Counted from the stretch's first letter, positions 1 to 5,845 are shown. The stretch: 5,928 nucleotides of DNA from Firmicutes bacterium UBA5388 (GCA_002409975.1 DHOO01000041.1:1-5928), one strand, 5' to 3'. Notes: a model not told the origin generated them from the letters alone. Program-made: numbers and translations.

Positions 1-38
1 TAATTTCATGCGTCAGCTCTGCCATCTGCTTTAATTTC

Positions 39-67
39 TTGACATCATCCCCCTTCTTTGTTAAAAT
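39..67 (+). promoter_or_regulatory. Sigma-A type promoter of the tRNA-Leu gene
   Basis: A perfect -35 box TTGACA lies at 39-44 and a -10 box TAAAAT at 62-67, separated by the optimal 17 bases. A TG at 59-60 adds an extended -10 element. Transcription should start near 73-75, leaving a leader of about ten bases before the tRNA. This is the strongest promoter visible in the window, as expected for a stable RNA gene. Confidence 0.85.
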
Positions 68-83
68 GAAAAATGTAAACTTT

Positions 84-170
84 GCCGAAGTGGCGGAATA
101 GGCAGACGCAGTAGACTCAAAATCTACCGCCCTTAAAAGCGTGCCGGTTCGAGTCCGGCCTTCGGCACCA
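84..170 (+). tRNA. tRNA-Leu (anticodon CAA)
   Basis: This 87-base class II tRNA reads UUG leucine codons. The acceptor stem pairs GCCGAAG (84-90) with CTTCGGC (160-166), followed by discriminator A167 and an encoded CCA (168-170). The anticodon stem is GTAGA/TCTAC (111-115/123-127) around the loop CTCAAAA, with CAA at 118-120. A long variable arm (about 128-142, CGC...GCG) is typical of leucine tRNAs. The T arm pairs GCCGG (143-147) with CCGGC (155-159) around the loop TTCGAGT. The gene has its own promoter upstream and an intrinsic terminator just downstream, so it appears to be a single-gene unit. Confidence 0.97.
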
Positions 171-184
171 ACACTTTCAAACGT

Positions 185-208
185 ATCCCCTGATTGGGGA
201 TTTTTTTT
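185..208 (+). terminator. Rho-independent terminator of tRNA-Leu
   Basis: The stem ATCCCC (185-190) pairs with GGGGAT (196-201) around the loop TGATT, followed by a run of T to 208. It lies 15 bases after the tRNA CCA end. The T run is only on the plus side, so it should not efficiently stop minus-strand transcripts arriving from the DUF6062-like gene. Confidence 0.88.
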
Positions 209-247
209 GACACCAATAGAATCTATATCACTTGAACATCTGCCACC

Positions 248-961
248 TCAACTTTTCTCTTTATTCTTAAAGCTACTTTGTGATTGTTTCTTTAAGTCCA
301 AGGAACCCACCCAGAGTTCAACCGCACGGATCCAGGCGTCCCGTTCTTCTCCAGGCAGTTCTCTAGCATAACGATAATCGGATTTACGAATAAACTCTTT
401 TAATTCCGCGCTTAACTTTGACAGACTATTGATTTCAACCTCATGTAATAAAGCTTCCACCTCCTTGTCGCTAACCTGCCGAGAGACCAGATTAAAATGG
501 GGTAAGCATAGACCCACTGAAGAACGGTATTTTTCTCGAAAATCTTCATGTTTTAAAGAAGCAAGCAGCCCATAAATATACCTGTTTTCCATTTCTTCTT
601 CTTCGAGGCAAACCGGGCATTCGCCCCCTTTACTCATAGCAAATGGTATCTTTCTCCGTTTAGCAACCACTTCTTTTTTATCAAGAGTGGAGAGAAAGGA
701 ATCAATCAGGTCCGCATAGATGATAGAGTGACCTAATGGATCTCCCATTCTCTGCAAAGCCCAGGAGTGTTCCCGGCAAAAACCTTTCGTCTCCCGCAGC
801 CGATCCCTAGTTCTTAAATCATTAACAAACTCATACATGAGGTTATCTAAAAACCTGCCGGTCGCCTCAGCTATACACTGACACACCGGGCACACATGAT
901 TCGATAAAGCTTGATATAAATTGTAATAGATGACATCATTTTGTTTCAAAGCCTTCACCAC
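248..961 (-). CDS. DUF6062-like protein with two CPVC...CxxH modules
   Basis: This is a 237-residue soluble-looking protein of unknown function. I recognise it as resembling the DUF6062 family of Bacillota, from memory of the motif layout. Two similar Cys/His modules are visible: C24-P-V-C27 with C62-x2-H65, and C115-P-V-C118 with C152-x2-H155. The Cys pairs and CxxH motifs are 34 and 33 residues apart. This spacing suggests two metal (probably zinc) sites from an internal duplication; metal binding is inference. The C-terminal part (about 188-222) has charged and aromatic blocks, including DYRYARE and DAW, and the tail is Lys/Ser rich. I see no signal peptide or membrane segment. The start is GTG at 959-961; an in-frame TAA lies shortly upstream. 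A second GTG at 956-958 sits at a slightly better distance from the weak AAAAG ribosome-site candidate, so the true start may be one codon later. The gene stands alone and converges on tRNA-Leu. Confidence 0.8.
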   Translation of the reverse strand: MVKALKQNDVIYYNLYQALSNHVCPVCQCIAEATGRFLDNLMYEFVNDLRTRDRLRETKGFCREHSWALQRMGDPLGHSIIYADLIDSFLSTLDKKEVVAKRRKIPFAMSKGGECPVCLEEEEMENRYIYGLLASLKHEDFREKYRSSVGLCLPHFNLVSRQVSDKEVEALLHEVEINSLSKLSAELKEFIRKSDYRYARELPGEERDAWIRAVELWVGSLDLKKQSQSSFKNKEKS

Positions 962-1124
962 AATCTTTTAATTTTGTTCTTTTTCATGATAACATAAATC
1001 AATAGCCATGCCCACCTTTTATCATTAAAAGAACCTCAAGCAAGCATCTTCTGCTTCTTTCTAAAGAATTGTATAATCAATTATTTAAAATTTGGCTACA
1101 AGAAAAGTCTTTTATGCTGTCAAT

Positions 1125-1166
1125 TCATCCGGCTCTGAATTTCATCACTTCATGTGTGCGGGACAT
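1125..1166 (-). other. 13-codon open frame with strong ribosome site (leader peptide or gene remnant?)
   Basis: On the minus strand, AAAGGGGAG (1174-1182) precedes an ATG (1164-1166) by 7 bases, a near-ideal ribosome site. The frame then runs only 13 codons (MSRTHEVMKFRAG) before TGA at 1125-1127. It could be a small peptide, a leader peptide for the downstream DUF6062-like gene, or the decayed start of a lost gene. The next in-frame stretch after the stop (about 15 codons) has no family I recognise. It may simply be chance. Confidence 0.3.
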
Positions 1167-1212
1167 AAAAATACTCCCCTTTCAGTAACAGATTTTATTT
1201 TAATCTGTCTGG

Positions 1213-1328
1213 GCTTTTTGCGTTGTCTTTTGATTTAATTTTCCCGATACAATATATTGATAGCCTAATACAAGTCAAACACTATATATTGTATTGGGAC
1301 CTTTTAAAAAGGATACAACGCAAAAAGC
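1213..1328. repeat. 116-base imperfect palindrome (long hairpin or MITE-like element)
   Basis: Two 45-base arms (1213-1257 and 1284-1328) face each other around a 26-base centre. The outer 14 bp are perfect: GCTTTTTGCGTTGT (1213-1226) against ACAACGCAAAAAGC (1315-1328). The inner 15 bp (1243-1257 with 1284-1298, starting CCCGATACAA) pair with a single G-T wobble. The 16-base spacers between these blocks are equal in length and pair only partly, about 9 of 16. Equal spacing shows one long palindrome, not two unrelated hairpins. It lies about 60 bases downstream of the fabK stop. No U run follows on either strand, so it is not a standard intrinsic terminator. I see no clear target-site duplication. 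Confidence 0.8.
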
Positions 1329-1387
1329 TTTACCTATCTTAAGAGGAGTATATCAGTCCCGGAGAGCCTTTAGTAATCCAAAGGAGT

Positions 1388-2314
1388 TTATTGGTGGTCA
1401 AGTAGAGTCTGGAACTTAGTGACTAAATCTTTTATTATTTCCGCCGCTGGTTGAATCTTGTCAACCAAAGCAGCTGATTGGCCAGCCATCAGTGACCCCT
1501 CCTCCACATCCCCACGCACAGCAGCGGCCAGACGTCCAGCGCCTAACTCTTCAAGCTCGGCCAGAGAAGCTCCGGTCGCTTCCGCGGCAAGAAATTTACG
1601 CGCTAATTTATTTTTAAGCACTCGTACCGGATGGCCGGTACTTACCCCCGTAATAACTGTAGCTCGATCTGTAGCTTTTAAGACCATCTGCTTATAATTG
1701 GTATGCACCACACATTCTTCAGCGCAGATGAATCTCGTGCCAAGCTGCACTCCTTCCGCTCCTAAGAGAAACGCTGCAGCCATCCCCCGACCATCGGCGA
1801 TTCCGCCAGCGGCAATCACTGGGATCTTTAAGGTGTCTGCTAATTGAGGAATCAATACCATGGTAGTCTCGGTTCCCACGTGACCACCAGCTTCCATTCC
1901 TTCCCCGATGACCGCATCTACCCCGGACCTTTCCAACCTTTTCCCTAGAGAAACGGAGTTCACAACTGGAATAACTTTAATTCCCGCTGCTTTCAAGGCA
2001 GACATATATTTCCCCGGGTTACCAGCGCCGGTAGTAATGATCGGCACCTGCTCCTCGATGATTACCTGTATTACTTCGTCTACGTAGGGAGAGAGAAGCA
2101 TGATATTAACCCCCAAAGGTCTTGTCGTCATGGAACGAGCCTTTTTAATCTCCCCACGAACCCATTCACTGGGCGCATTACCGGCGGCTATAATACCCAA
2201 ACCACCGCCATTCGAAACCGCCGCCGCTAATTCAGCTGTGGCAACCCAGGCCATTCCTCCTTGTAGAATAGGATGTTCAATCCCTAATAACTCAGTTATT
2301 CTCGTTTTAAGCAT
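1388..2314 (-). CDS. fabK: FabK-type enoyl-ACP reductase II (FMN, NAD(P)H-dependent)
   Basis: This cytoplasmic flavoenzyme of 308 residues should catalyse the last step of each fatty-acid elongation cycle, reducing trans-2-enoyl-ACP to acyl-ACP. It is a TIM-barrel protein of the nitronate monooxygenase/FabK superfamily. Visible landmarks are the N-terminal PILQGGMAW (15-23), GVNIML (68-73), the GEGMEAGGHVG loop (138-147) with H145 matching the known FabK catalytic histidine, the phosphate-binding AAGGIADGRG (168-177) and QLGTRF (190-195). Length is usual for FabK. The ATG at 2312-2314 has a strong GGAGGG site (2321-2326) six bases upstream. It follows fapR by 59 bases with no terminator between, so the two are probably co-transcribed and FapR-controlled. 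Nitronate monooxygenase or 2-nitropropane dioxygenase is the main alternative label, but the motifs and the fapR neighbour favour FabK. Confidence 0.92.
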   Translation of the reverse strand: MLKTRITELLGIEHPILQGGMAWVATAELAAAVSNGGGLGIIAAGNAPSEWVRGEIKKARSMTTRPLGVNIMLLSPYVDEVIQVIIEEQVPIITTGAGNPGKYMSALKAAGIKVIPVVNSVSLGKRLERSGVDAVIGEGMEAGGHVGTETTMVLIPQLADTLKIPVIAAGGIADGRGMAAAFLLGAEGVQLGTRFICAEECVVHTNYKQMVLKATDRATVITGVSTGHPVRVLKNKLARKFLAAEATGASLAELEELGAGRLAAAVRGDVEEGSLMAGQSAALVDKIQPAAEIIKDLVTKFQTLLDHQ

Positions 2315-2373
2315 TATTCTCCCTCCAGTTTTTAACTTTTCCTTAGAAAATACTCTTGTTCTCGTCGCTAGTC

Positions 2374-2958
2374 TTATTCTTCTGCCATTAGCTGATTTTC
2401 CTCCAAAGTTATCACCAAAAACTTTCCGCGAAAGACCTCTTGTTCTTTCACCTTAGTTATAACCTCAACTATAGATTTCCGCCGCTCTTTCCCGATTACT
2501 CGCGCCCGTGCCAGTAATACCTGGCCTAACTTCACCGGGTGAATAAAATCCACCTGCGCCGAAGCTGTCAGGGCATGAGGCGCATCCGCAACCGCCACTG
2601 CCAATGAATTGGCTTGCGCAAAAAGGAAATGCCCTCTAATCACATTATACCTAGTCAGTCTCATCCCCTCTCCCGCCACCAAGCGCGAGAGCCCCCCAAT
2701 CCCTGGTTCACAGAGGAGTAGTTCTCCTACAACTTCTAAACTAGCTGGATAGGAGTCGGCTGATAAAACACGGGAAGCCAAACTTTTTGTTCTCTCCTTG
2801 AGTTCCGGTAGGCCTAAAGTTAGGCGGTCTAGACGAATAGTCTGAATACTAACACCCAATCCCTTGGCAAGTTCCTCATCGGTGAGAAGCGGGTTCCCAT
2901 CTAACCTTTTAACCAGCTCCTGATGGCGGAGGTTTTTGCTAAGTCGTTTCTCCTTCAT
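2374..2958 (-). CDS. fapR: FapR, malonyl-CoA-responsive repressor of fatty-acid and phospholipid synthesis
   Basis: This 194-residue regulator has an N-terminal helix-turn-helix and a C-terminal hotdog domain. In Bacillus FapR, DNA binding is released when malonyl-CoA enters the hotdog pocket, which ties lipid gene expression to substrate supply. The DNA-binding part (about 24-54) carries LTDEELAKGLGVSIQTIRLD followed by RLTLGLPELKER, closely matching what I recall of the Bacillus protein. The hotdog core shows RGHFLFAQANSLAVAVAD (108-125) and ALTASA (129-134), the FapR signature around the ligand pocket. The ATG at 2956-2958 has an AGGGA-type ribosome site 7-8 bases upstream. fabK follows 59 bases downstream, probably in the same operon. 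A 15-base palindrome just upstream of the ribosome site is a candidate autoregulatory operator. Confidence 0.93.
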   Translation of the reverse strand: MKEKRLSKNLRHQELVKRLDGNPLLTDEELAKGLGVSIQTIRLDRLTLGLPELKERTKSLASRVLSADSYPASLEVVGELLLCEPGIGGLSRLVAGEGMRLTRYNVIRGHFLFAQANSLAVAVADAPHALTASAQVDFIHPVKLGQVLLARARVIGKERRKSIVEVITKVKEQEVFRGKFLVITLEENQLMAEE

Positions 2959-2973
2959 CTCTTCATCCCTTTT

Positions 2974-2988
2974 TATGACTAAGTCATA
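2974..2988. promoter_or_regulatory. Perfect 15-base palindrome upstream of fapR, candidate FapR operator
   Basis: TATGACT A AGTCATA is a perfect odd-length palindrome centred on 2981, 15 bases before the fapR ATG. It lies about 8-22 bases downstream of the predicted transcription start, where a bound repressor could block initiation or elongation. It does not match the Bacillus FapR box I remember (TTAGTA half-sites), so assignment to FapR is inference from position and symmetry. Confidence 0.45.
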
Positions 2989-3001
2989 GTAGTTGCTTAT
3001 A

Positions 3002-3007
3002 ATTATA
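3002..3007 (-). promoter_or_regulatory. Putative -10 box of the fapR-fabK promoter
   Basis: A consensus TATAAT reads on the minus strand at 3002-3007, 44 bases before the fapR ATG. It is embedded in a 12-base palindrome TTATAATTATAA (2997-3008). No good -35 box is seen; the hexamer at 17-base spacing is TATTCA. The upstream GerMN terminator (3071-3103) isolates this promoter from the previous gene. Confidence 0.45.
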
Positions 3008-3070
3008 ACTAATAACTTCCTGTTTGAATAGACTCTTCTTTAATCAAAAATTGCATCATCGTCATTTATT

Positions 3071-3103
3071 AAAAAAGCCCCCTTCCAAAGATGGAAAAGA
3101 GGC
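3071..3103 (-). terminator. Rho-independent terminator of the GerMN-domain gene
   Basis: On the minus strand GCCTCTTTTCC (3093-3103) pairs with GGAAGGGGGC (3077-3086). This makes ten pairs, some of them G-U, with one bulged base and a six-base loop, followed directly by six T (3071-3076). It lies 23 bases after the stop of the GerMN-domain gene and separates it from fapR. Confidence 0.85.
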
Positions 3104-3126
3104 AAGTTTTAAAGTTCTAAACTTTA

Positions 3127-3693
3127 TTAAAGGTGATCTCCACTAAGTGGTTCATCAGTGGAGAGATGTCCCATTAAGGTTTCACGTTTTTCCCCATCAA
3201 CCAGAAATTGAACTTGATCGATGCCTGGAAGAGCGGTTAAAGTCTTAACGATCTGATTGACCAGGAGCATCTCTTGTAAGGAGCCGCCATGCAAATTTTC
3301 ACTGGAGAAATTGACATAGGCCAAACGTTCTTTGGTCCAAGCGCCAAGCACTTCAAGTTGATCATAAAGCGCGGTGGTTAAACCTTTACCTTCCGGCGGG
3401 TTTCTTAACTCCTTGAGGATCGCCTCAATTAAACTCTCATCCTTGATCTTAACCTCGCGATCGACTGCTTTCAACATTGGCAGATCTTCTCTTCCTGTCT
3501 GAACATATTCCTGATTAGGAAAGTATAATCTTACTTTCTCCACCCTTTCCTCTCCAGATAAGGGGGGAACTTGTGGTTGTTGCGGTTGTTTTGCTCCCCG
3601 ACGGAGAAAACCCGGACGCATGTATAACAAAAAGACACAGATCCCGATCACGAGGAGGAGCAGGATAAGAAAAAGTCCTGTATTTTTTCTCAT
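3127..3693 (-). CDS. Membrane-anchored GerMN-domain protein
   Basis: This 188-residue protein has a Lys/Arg start and one hydrophobic segment (about 6-24) without a lipobox Cys. It is probably a signal anchor facing outward. A Pro/Gln-rich linker (about 34-46) leads to a single GerMN domain (about 53-178). Visible domain marks are VRLYFPN (54-60), LKAVDREV (74-81), LIEAILKELRNPP (88-100), AYVNFS (125-130) and the C-terminal NQIVKTLTALPGIDQVQFLVDG block (146-167). GerMN domains occur in GerM of spore formers, which takes part in sporulation and germination; GerM has two copies, this protein has one. The spore role here is inference. The ATG at 3691-3693 has AAAGGGA 8 bases upstream. It has its own predicted promoter and terminator, so it is likely a one-gene unit. 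Confidence 0.82.
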   Translation of the reverse strand: MRKNTGLFLILLLLVIGICVFLLYMRPGFLRRGAKQPQQPQVPPLSGEERVEKVRLYFPNQEYVQTGREDLPMLKAVDREVKIKDESLIEAILKELRNPPEGKGLTTALYDQLEVLGAWTKERLAYVNFSSENLHGGSLQEMLLVNQIVKTLTALPGIDQVQFLVDGEKRETLMGHLSTDEPLSGDHL

Positions 3694-3734
3694 CTTTATT
3701 ATCCCTTTCGTTTTTTATAATTTGAGGGAATTGC

Positions 3735-3763
3735 ATAATTACCTTAAGCTTGTTTTTAACCAA
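3735..3763 (-). promoter_or_regulatory. Putative promoter of the GerMN-domain gene
   Basis: On the minus strand TTGGTT (3758-3763) and AATTAT (3735-3740) are spaced by 17 bases and end 41 bases before the ATG. Matches to consensus are partial (3/6 and 4/6). It could be a weak vegetative site. A sporulation sigma factor is possible but no such motif is clear. Confidence 0.35.
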
Positions 3764-3768
3764 TCTAC

Positions 3769-3787
3769 AAAATGCCTTAGGGCTTTT
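3769..3787. terminator. Weak hairpin downstream of the Cys-Cys protein gene
   Basis: AAAATGCC (3769-3776) can pair with GGCTTTT (3781-3787) around TTAG, with one bulged T. On the minus strand it is followed by ATTTTG-type sequence, not a clean T run. It may end the dnaB-Cys-Cys transcript, which has no better terminator before the next gene. Confidence 0.3.
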
Positions 3788-3837
3788 CTGAGTTAATCCA
3801 ATCTTTTATAACATTAGTTTAACCGTAATTAACTTTT

Positions 3838-4167
3838 TTATCTTGATAATGGGGGATTAATTTCGTTAGGCTCGATCCCAACACGATCCAAGAGGGCTTT
3901 CAGGGCAAGCAGAGGAATCCCCCCTTCAAACTTTACTTCCCCATTGAAAAGTAGTAATGGAAAATCCCTGCCTTCCTTGACCGCTTTTTTCACTACAGGA
4001 TTAGACCGCTCCTGTTGTAGATCCAGAAATTGGATAGAAATCTTTTCTCCATATGCTAAGATCATCCCTTGTCTCAAGTAATCTATTTGCTCACTAAGGC
4101 TCTGCTGTTCAGCGCAACAGCTCTTCTGCTCTCCATCGCCAACGATAATAATGTCAGCCTGGGTCAT
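3838..4167 (-). CDS. Small thioredoxin-fold-like protein with a vicinal Cys-Cys (YuzD-like?)
   Basis: This 109-residue cytoplasmic protein has a thioredoxin-like layout. A first strand (ADIIIVGDG, 4-12) is followed by C17-C18 at the N-end of a helix (about 22-38), a second strand with FLDL (47-50), then FPLLLFNGEV (69-78) with a Pro where thioredoxins carry the cis-proline, and a last helix ending near GIEPNE. It resembles my memory of Bacillus YuzD (DUF1462), which has CxxC at the equivalent place. Here the pair is adjacent, so standard CxxC disulfide exchange is not assured; redox or metal roles are inference. The ATG at 4165-4167 has a strong GGGAGG site (4176-4181) 8 bases upstream, just past the dnaB stop, so translation is probably coupled to dnaB and both share one mRNA. 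Confidence 0.7.
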   Translation of the reverse strand: MTQADIIIVGDGEQKSCCAEQQSLSEQIDYLRQGMILAYGEKISIQFLDLQQERSNPVVKKAVKEGRDFPLLLFNGEVKFEGGIPLLALKALLDRVGIEPNEINPPLSR

Positions 4168-4183
4168 ATTTTCCGCCTCCCTT

Positions 4184-5542
4184 TTAATAACCTTCTTTTT
4201 CAGGTTTACGAAATCGCTCTAAACCTACAAATTTGCTATACTCTTTCTGGAAGAGGAATTCAACCGTGCCTAAAGGGCCATTACGATGTTTAGCAATAAT
4301 AAACTCAGTAATATCCTTCTTTTCAGTCTCTGGTTCATAGTAGTCTTCTCGATAAAGAAAACAGACTAAATCCGCATCTTGTTCCAAAGAACCTGATTCT
4401 CTAAGATCTGATAGCGTTGGTCGTTTATTTGTCCGTTGCTCAACAGCACGCGAGAGCTGCGAAAGAGCAATTACGGGGACAGAAAGTTCCCTGGCCAGCG
4501 CTTTAAGGCCCCGCGAAATTTCTGAAACCTCTTGTTGTCTACTTTCCACTCTTCCCCGGCCTTGCATTAATTGGAGGTAATCAACAATGATTAAGCCTAA
4601 CCCCCGTTCCGACTTAATTCTGCGCGCTTTAGCCCTGATCTCTAGCACAGAGAGGTTAGGAGAATCATCAATAAACATGGCGGCTTCACTCAATCGTCCC
4701 AGAGCATGAGAGAGTCGCGGCCAATCCTCTTCTTTAAGGTTTCCTGTGCGGATCCTCTGGTTATCTACCCCAGCTTCAGAGCAGAGTAATTTCATAGCTA
4801 ACTGTTCCTTTGACATCTCCAGACTAAAAACAACTACAGGCAACTTTAGGTCAACCGCCGCGTTCTCGGCAATATTTAGCGCAAAGGTTGTTTTTCCCAT
4901 ACTAGGACGCGCGGCAATAATGATTAAGTCTGAAGGTTGAAGCCCGGCAGTAAGACGGTCCAAATCAGAAAATCCGGTCGGAACACCAGTTACTGCTCCT
5001 CTAGATTCATAAAGCTTTTCAATCTGTTCAAAGGTTTCAATTAGAATATTTTTTAAATTAACAACTGTTTTTCCGGAACGCCGATTAGCAATAGAAAAGA
5101 TTAAGTTTTCGGCCCGATCAATAATATTTTCTACCTCGTCCTGAGCATTATAACCTAAAGCAACTACTTCGGTGGCCGCATAAATCAATTGCCGGAGAAG
5201 AGATTTTTCTTCTACAATCCGGGAGTAGTATTCAACATGAGCGGCGGTAGGAACAGCACTGGCTAGTTCAGTTAAATATGTAACCCCGCCCACTTTTTCC
5301 AAGGAGTTTTTCTGCCGCAATTCTTCAGTCACTGTAACTAAATCCACTGGTTCGCCGCGATTAGTCAGTTCAAGAACTGTCTGGTAGAGAAGACGATGGG
5401 CTTCTTTATAAAAATCATCCGGTCTTAAGATCTCCATCGCCCGATAAATAGCTTCTTTCTCCAAAAACATTGCTCCAAGGGTGGAACGTTCAGCATCCAG
5501 ATTCTGAGGGGGAATTCGGTCTAACAATATACTGTCACTCAT
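4184..5542 (-). CDS. dnaB: DnaB, replicative DNA helicase
   Basis: This is the hexameric, ATP-driven helicase that unwinds DNA at the chromosomal replication fork and recruits primase. At 452 residues it is the usual family length (in Bacillus the equivalent gene is called dnaC). The N-terminal helical domain spans about 10-112 (starts IPPQNLDAE), a linker about 150-185, and the RecA-like ATPase domain about 186-445. Visible motifs are Walker A ARPSMGKTT (211-219), FSLEM with catalytic E242, Walker B LIIVDYLQLM (317-326, D321), SQLSR (361-365), RESGSLEQDAD (381-391) and the AKHRNGP block (417-423) with R420 as probable arginine finger. No intein interrupts it. The ATG at 5540-5542 has AAGGAGG (5550-5556) 7 bases upstream. 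The Cys-Cys protein gene follows after 16 bases. Confidence 0.97.
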   Translation of the reverse strand: MSDSILLDRIPPQNLDAERSTLGAMFLEKEAIYRAMEILRPDDFYKEAHRLLYQTVLELTNRGEPVDLVTVTEELRQKNSLEKVGGVTYLTELASAVPTAAHVEYYSRIVEEKSLLRQLIYAATEVVALGYNAQDEVENIIDRAENLIFSIANRRSGKTVVNLKNILIETFEQIEKLYESRGAVTGVPTGFSDLDRLTAGLQPSDLIIIAARPSMGKTTFALNIAENAAVDLKLPVVVFSLEMSKEQLAMKLLCSEAGVDNQRIRTGNLKEEDWPRLSHALGRLSEAAMFIDDSPNLSVLEIRAKARRIKSERGLGLIIVDYLQLMQGRGRVESRQQEVSEISRGLKALARELSVPVIALSQLSRAVEQRTNKRPTLSDLRESGSLEQDADLVCFLYREDYYEPETEKKDITEFIIAKHRNGPLGTVEFLFQKEYSKFVGLERFRKPEKEGY

Positions 5543-5568
5543 TTTAACCCCTCCTTTTCAAAAGTAAT

Positions 5569-5598
5569 ATTCTAACATAAAATGAATTGTTAAATAAA
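5569..5598 (-). promoter_or_regulatory. Putative extended -10 promoter of dnaB
   Basis: On the minus strand TGT-TAGAAT (5569-5577) forms an extended -10 element 26 bases before the dnaB ATG. A poor -35 candidate TTTATT (5593-5598) lies 18 bases upstream and overlaps the tail of the terminator hairpin. dnaB would then be expressed independently of whatever lies to the right. Confidence 0.35.
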
Positions 5599-5620
5599 GC
5601 CGCAAAGAACTGCGGCTTTT
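5596..5620. terminator. Bidirectional-looking intrinsic terminator upstream of dnaB
   Basis: AAAGCCGCA (5596-5604) pairs perfectly with TGCGGCTTT (5611-5619) around a six-base loop. It is flanked by TTTTAT on the plus side and TTTATTTAAC on the minus side. It should close a transcript arriving from the right on the minus strand, before dnaB starts, though no gene for such a transcript lies in the window. Confidence 0.8.
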
Positions 5621-5781
5621 ATCCAAACATGATACCTTAAACCACCATTTAACTGTAATCCTCTCGTTACTAGTGCTCGTCGGAAAGTATAACTTTCATT
5701 TCTGGTCATGAGGAGCAAGCAAAACCTCGACTCGTCGATTGAGGTTAAACTCATGCAATCTTAACTTAGATTAAATGGAGG

Positions 5782-5823
5782 TAGTCGCTCACGCTGGCTA
5801 CCTAGTCGCTCATGCCGGTGACC
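5782..5823. repeat. Tandem duplication of a 21-base unit
   Basis: Units 5782-5802 and 5803-5823 match at 17 of 21 bases. Both begin TAGTCGCTCA and end in ACC; the differences are C/T, T/C, C/T and T/G. The left unit overlaps the AGGTAG/CTACCT hairpin. Confidence 0.8.
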
Positions 5824-5845
5824 TCTGTAATCACGAAGTGATTTT

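Larger units (their letters stand above)
962..1387. other. 426-base gap between fabK and the DUF6062-like gene
   Basis: I see no convincing protein-coding gene here. From right to left, the stretch holds a 116-base imperfect palindrome (1213-1328), a 7-bp hairpin ACAGATT/AATCTGT (1188-1194/1202-1208), and a 13-codon minus-strand open frame with a strong ribosome site (1125-1182). AT-rich DNA then leads into the DUF6062-like start. A possible extended -10 element for that gene reads TGTTATCAT on the minus strand around 985-995, with no good -35 box. No obvious intrinsic terminator with a U run follows fabK. Confidence 0.6.

Noticed and set aside
1..83. Open reading frame on the minus strand giving a Lys-rich peptide (ILTKKGDDVKKLKQM...)
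   Set aside because: It has no usable start codon or ribosome site, overlaps the tRNA promoter and is short enough to be open by chance. It could be the 5' edge of something to the left, but nothing supports that.
1130..1185. Manganese (yybP-ykoY) riboswitch, suggested by AAAGGGGAGTA on the minus strand
   Set aside because: Only the first conserved block is seen. The paired stems and the second conserved loop are not recognisable, and an ATG at ideal distance explains the purine run as a ribosome site.
1188..1208. ACAGATT/AATCTGT hairpin as the fabK terminator
   Set aside because: The stem is AT-rich and no T run follows on the minus strand.
1458..1697. Plus-strand open frame opposite fabK
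   Set aside because: It is the complement of a well-supported fabK coding region and its translation shows no family features.
2100..2456. Plus-strand open frame across the fabK/fapR junction
   Set aside because: It lies opposite two confident genes and has a low-complexity translation with no ribosome site.
3515..3763. Second minus-strand frame overlapping the start of the GerMN-domain gene
   Set aside because: It is out of frame with the GerMN protein, which has the membrane anchor, domain motifs and a proper ribosome site.
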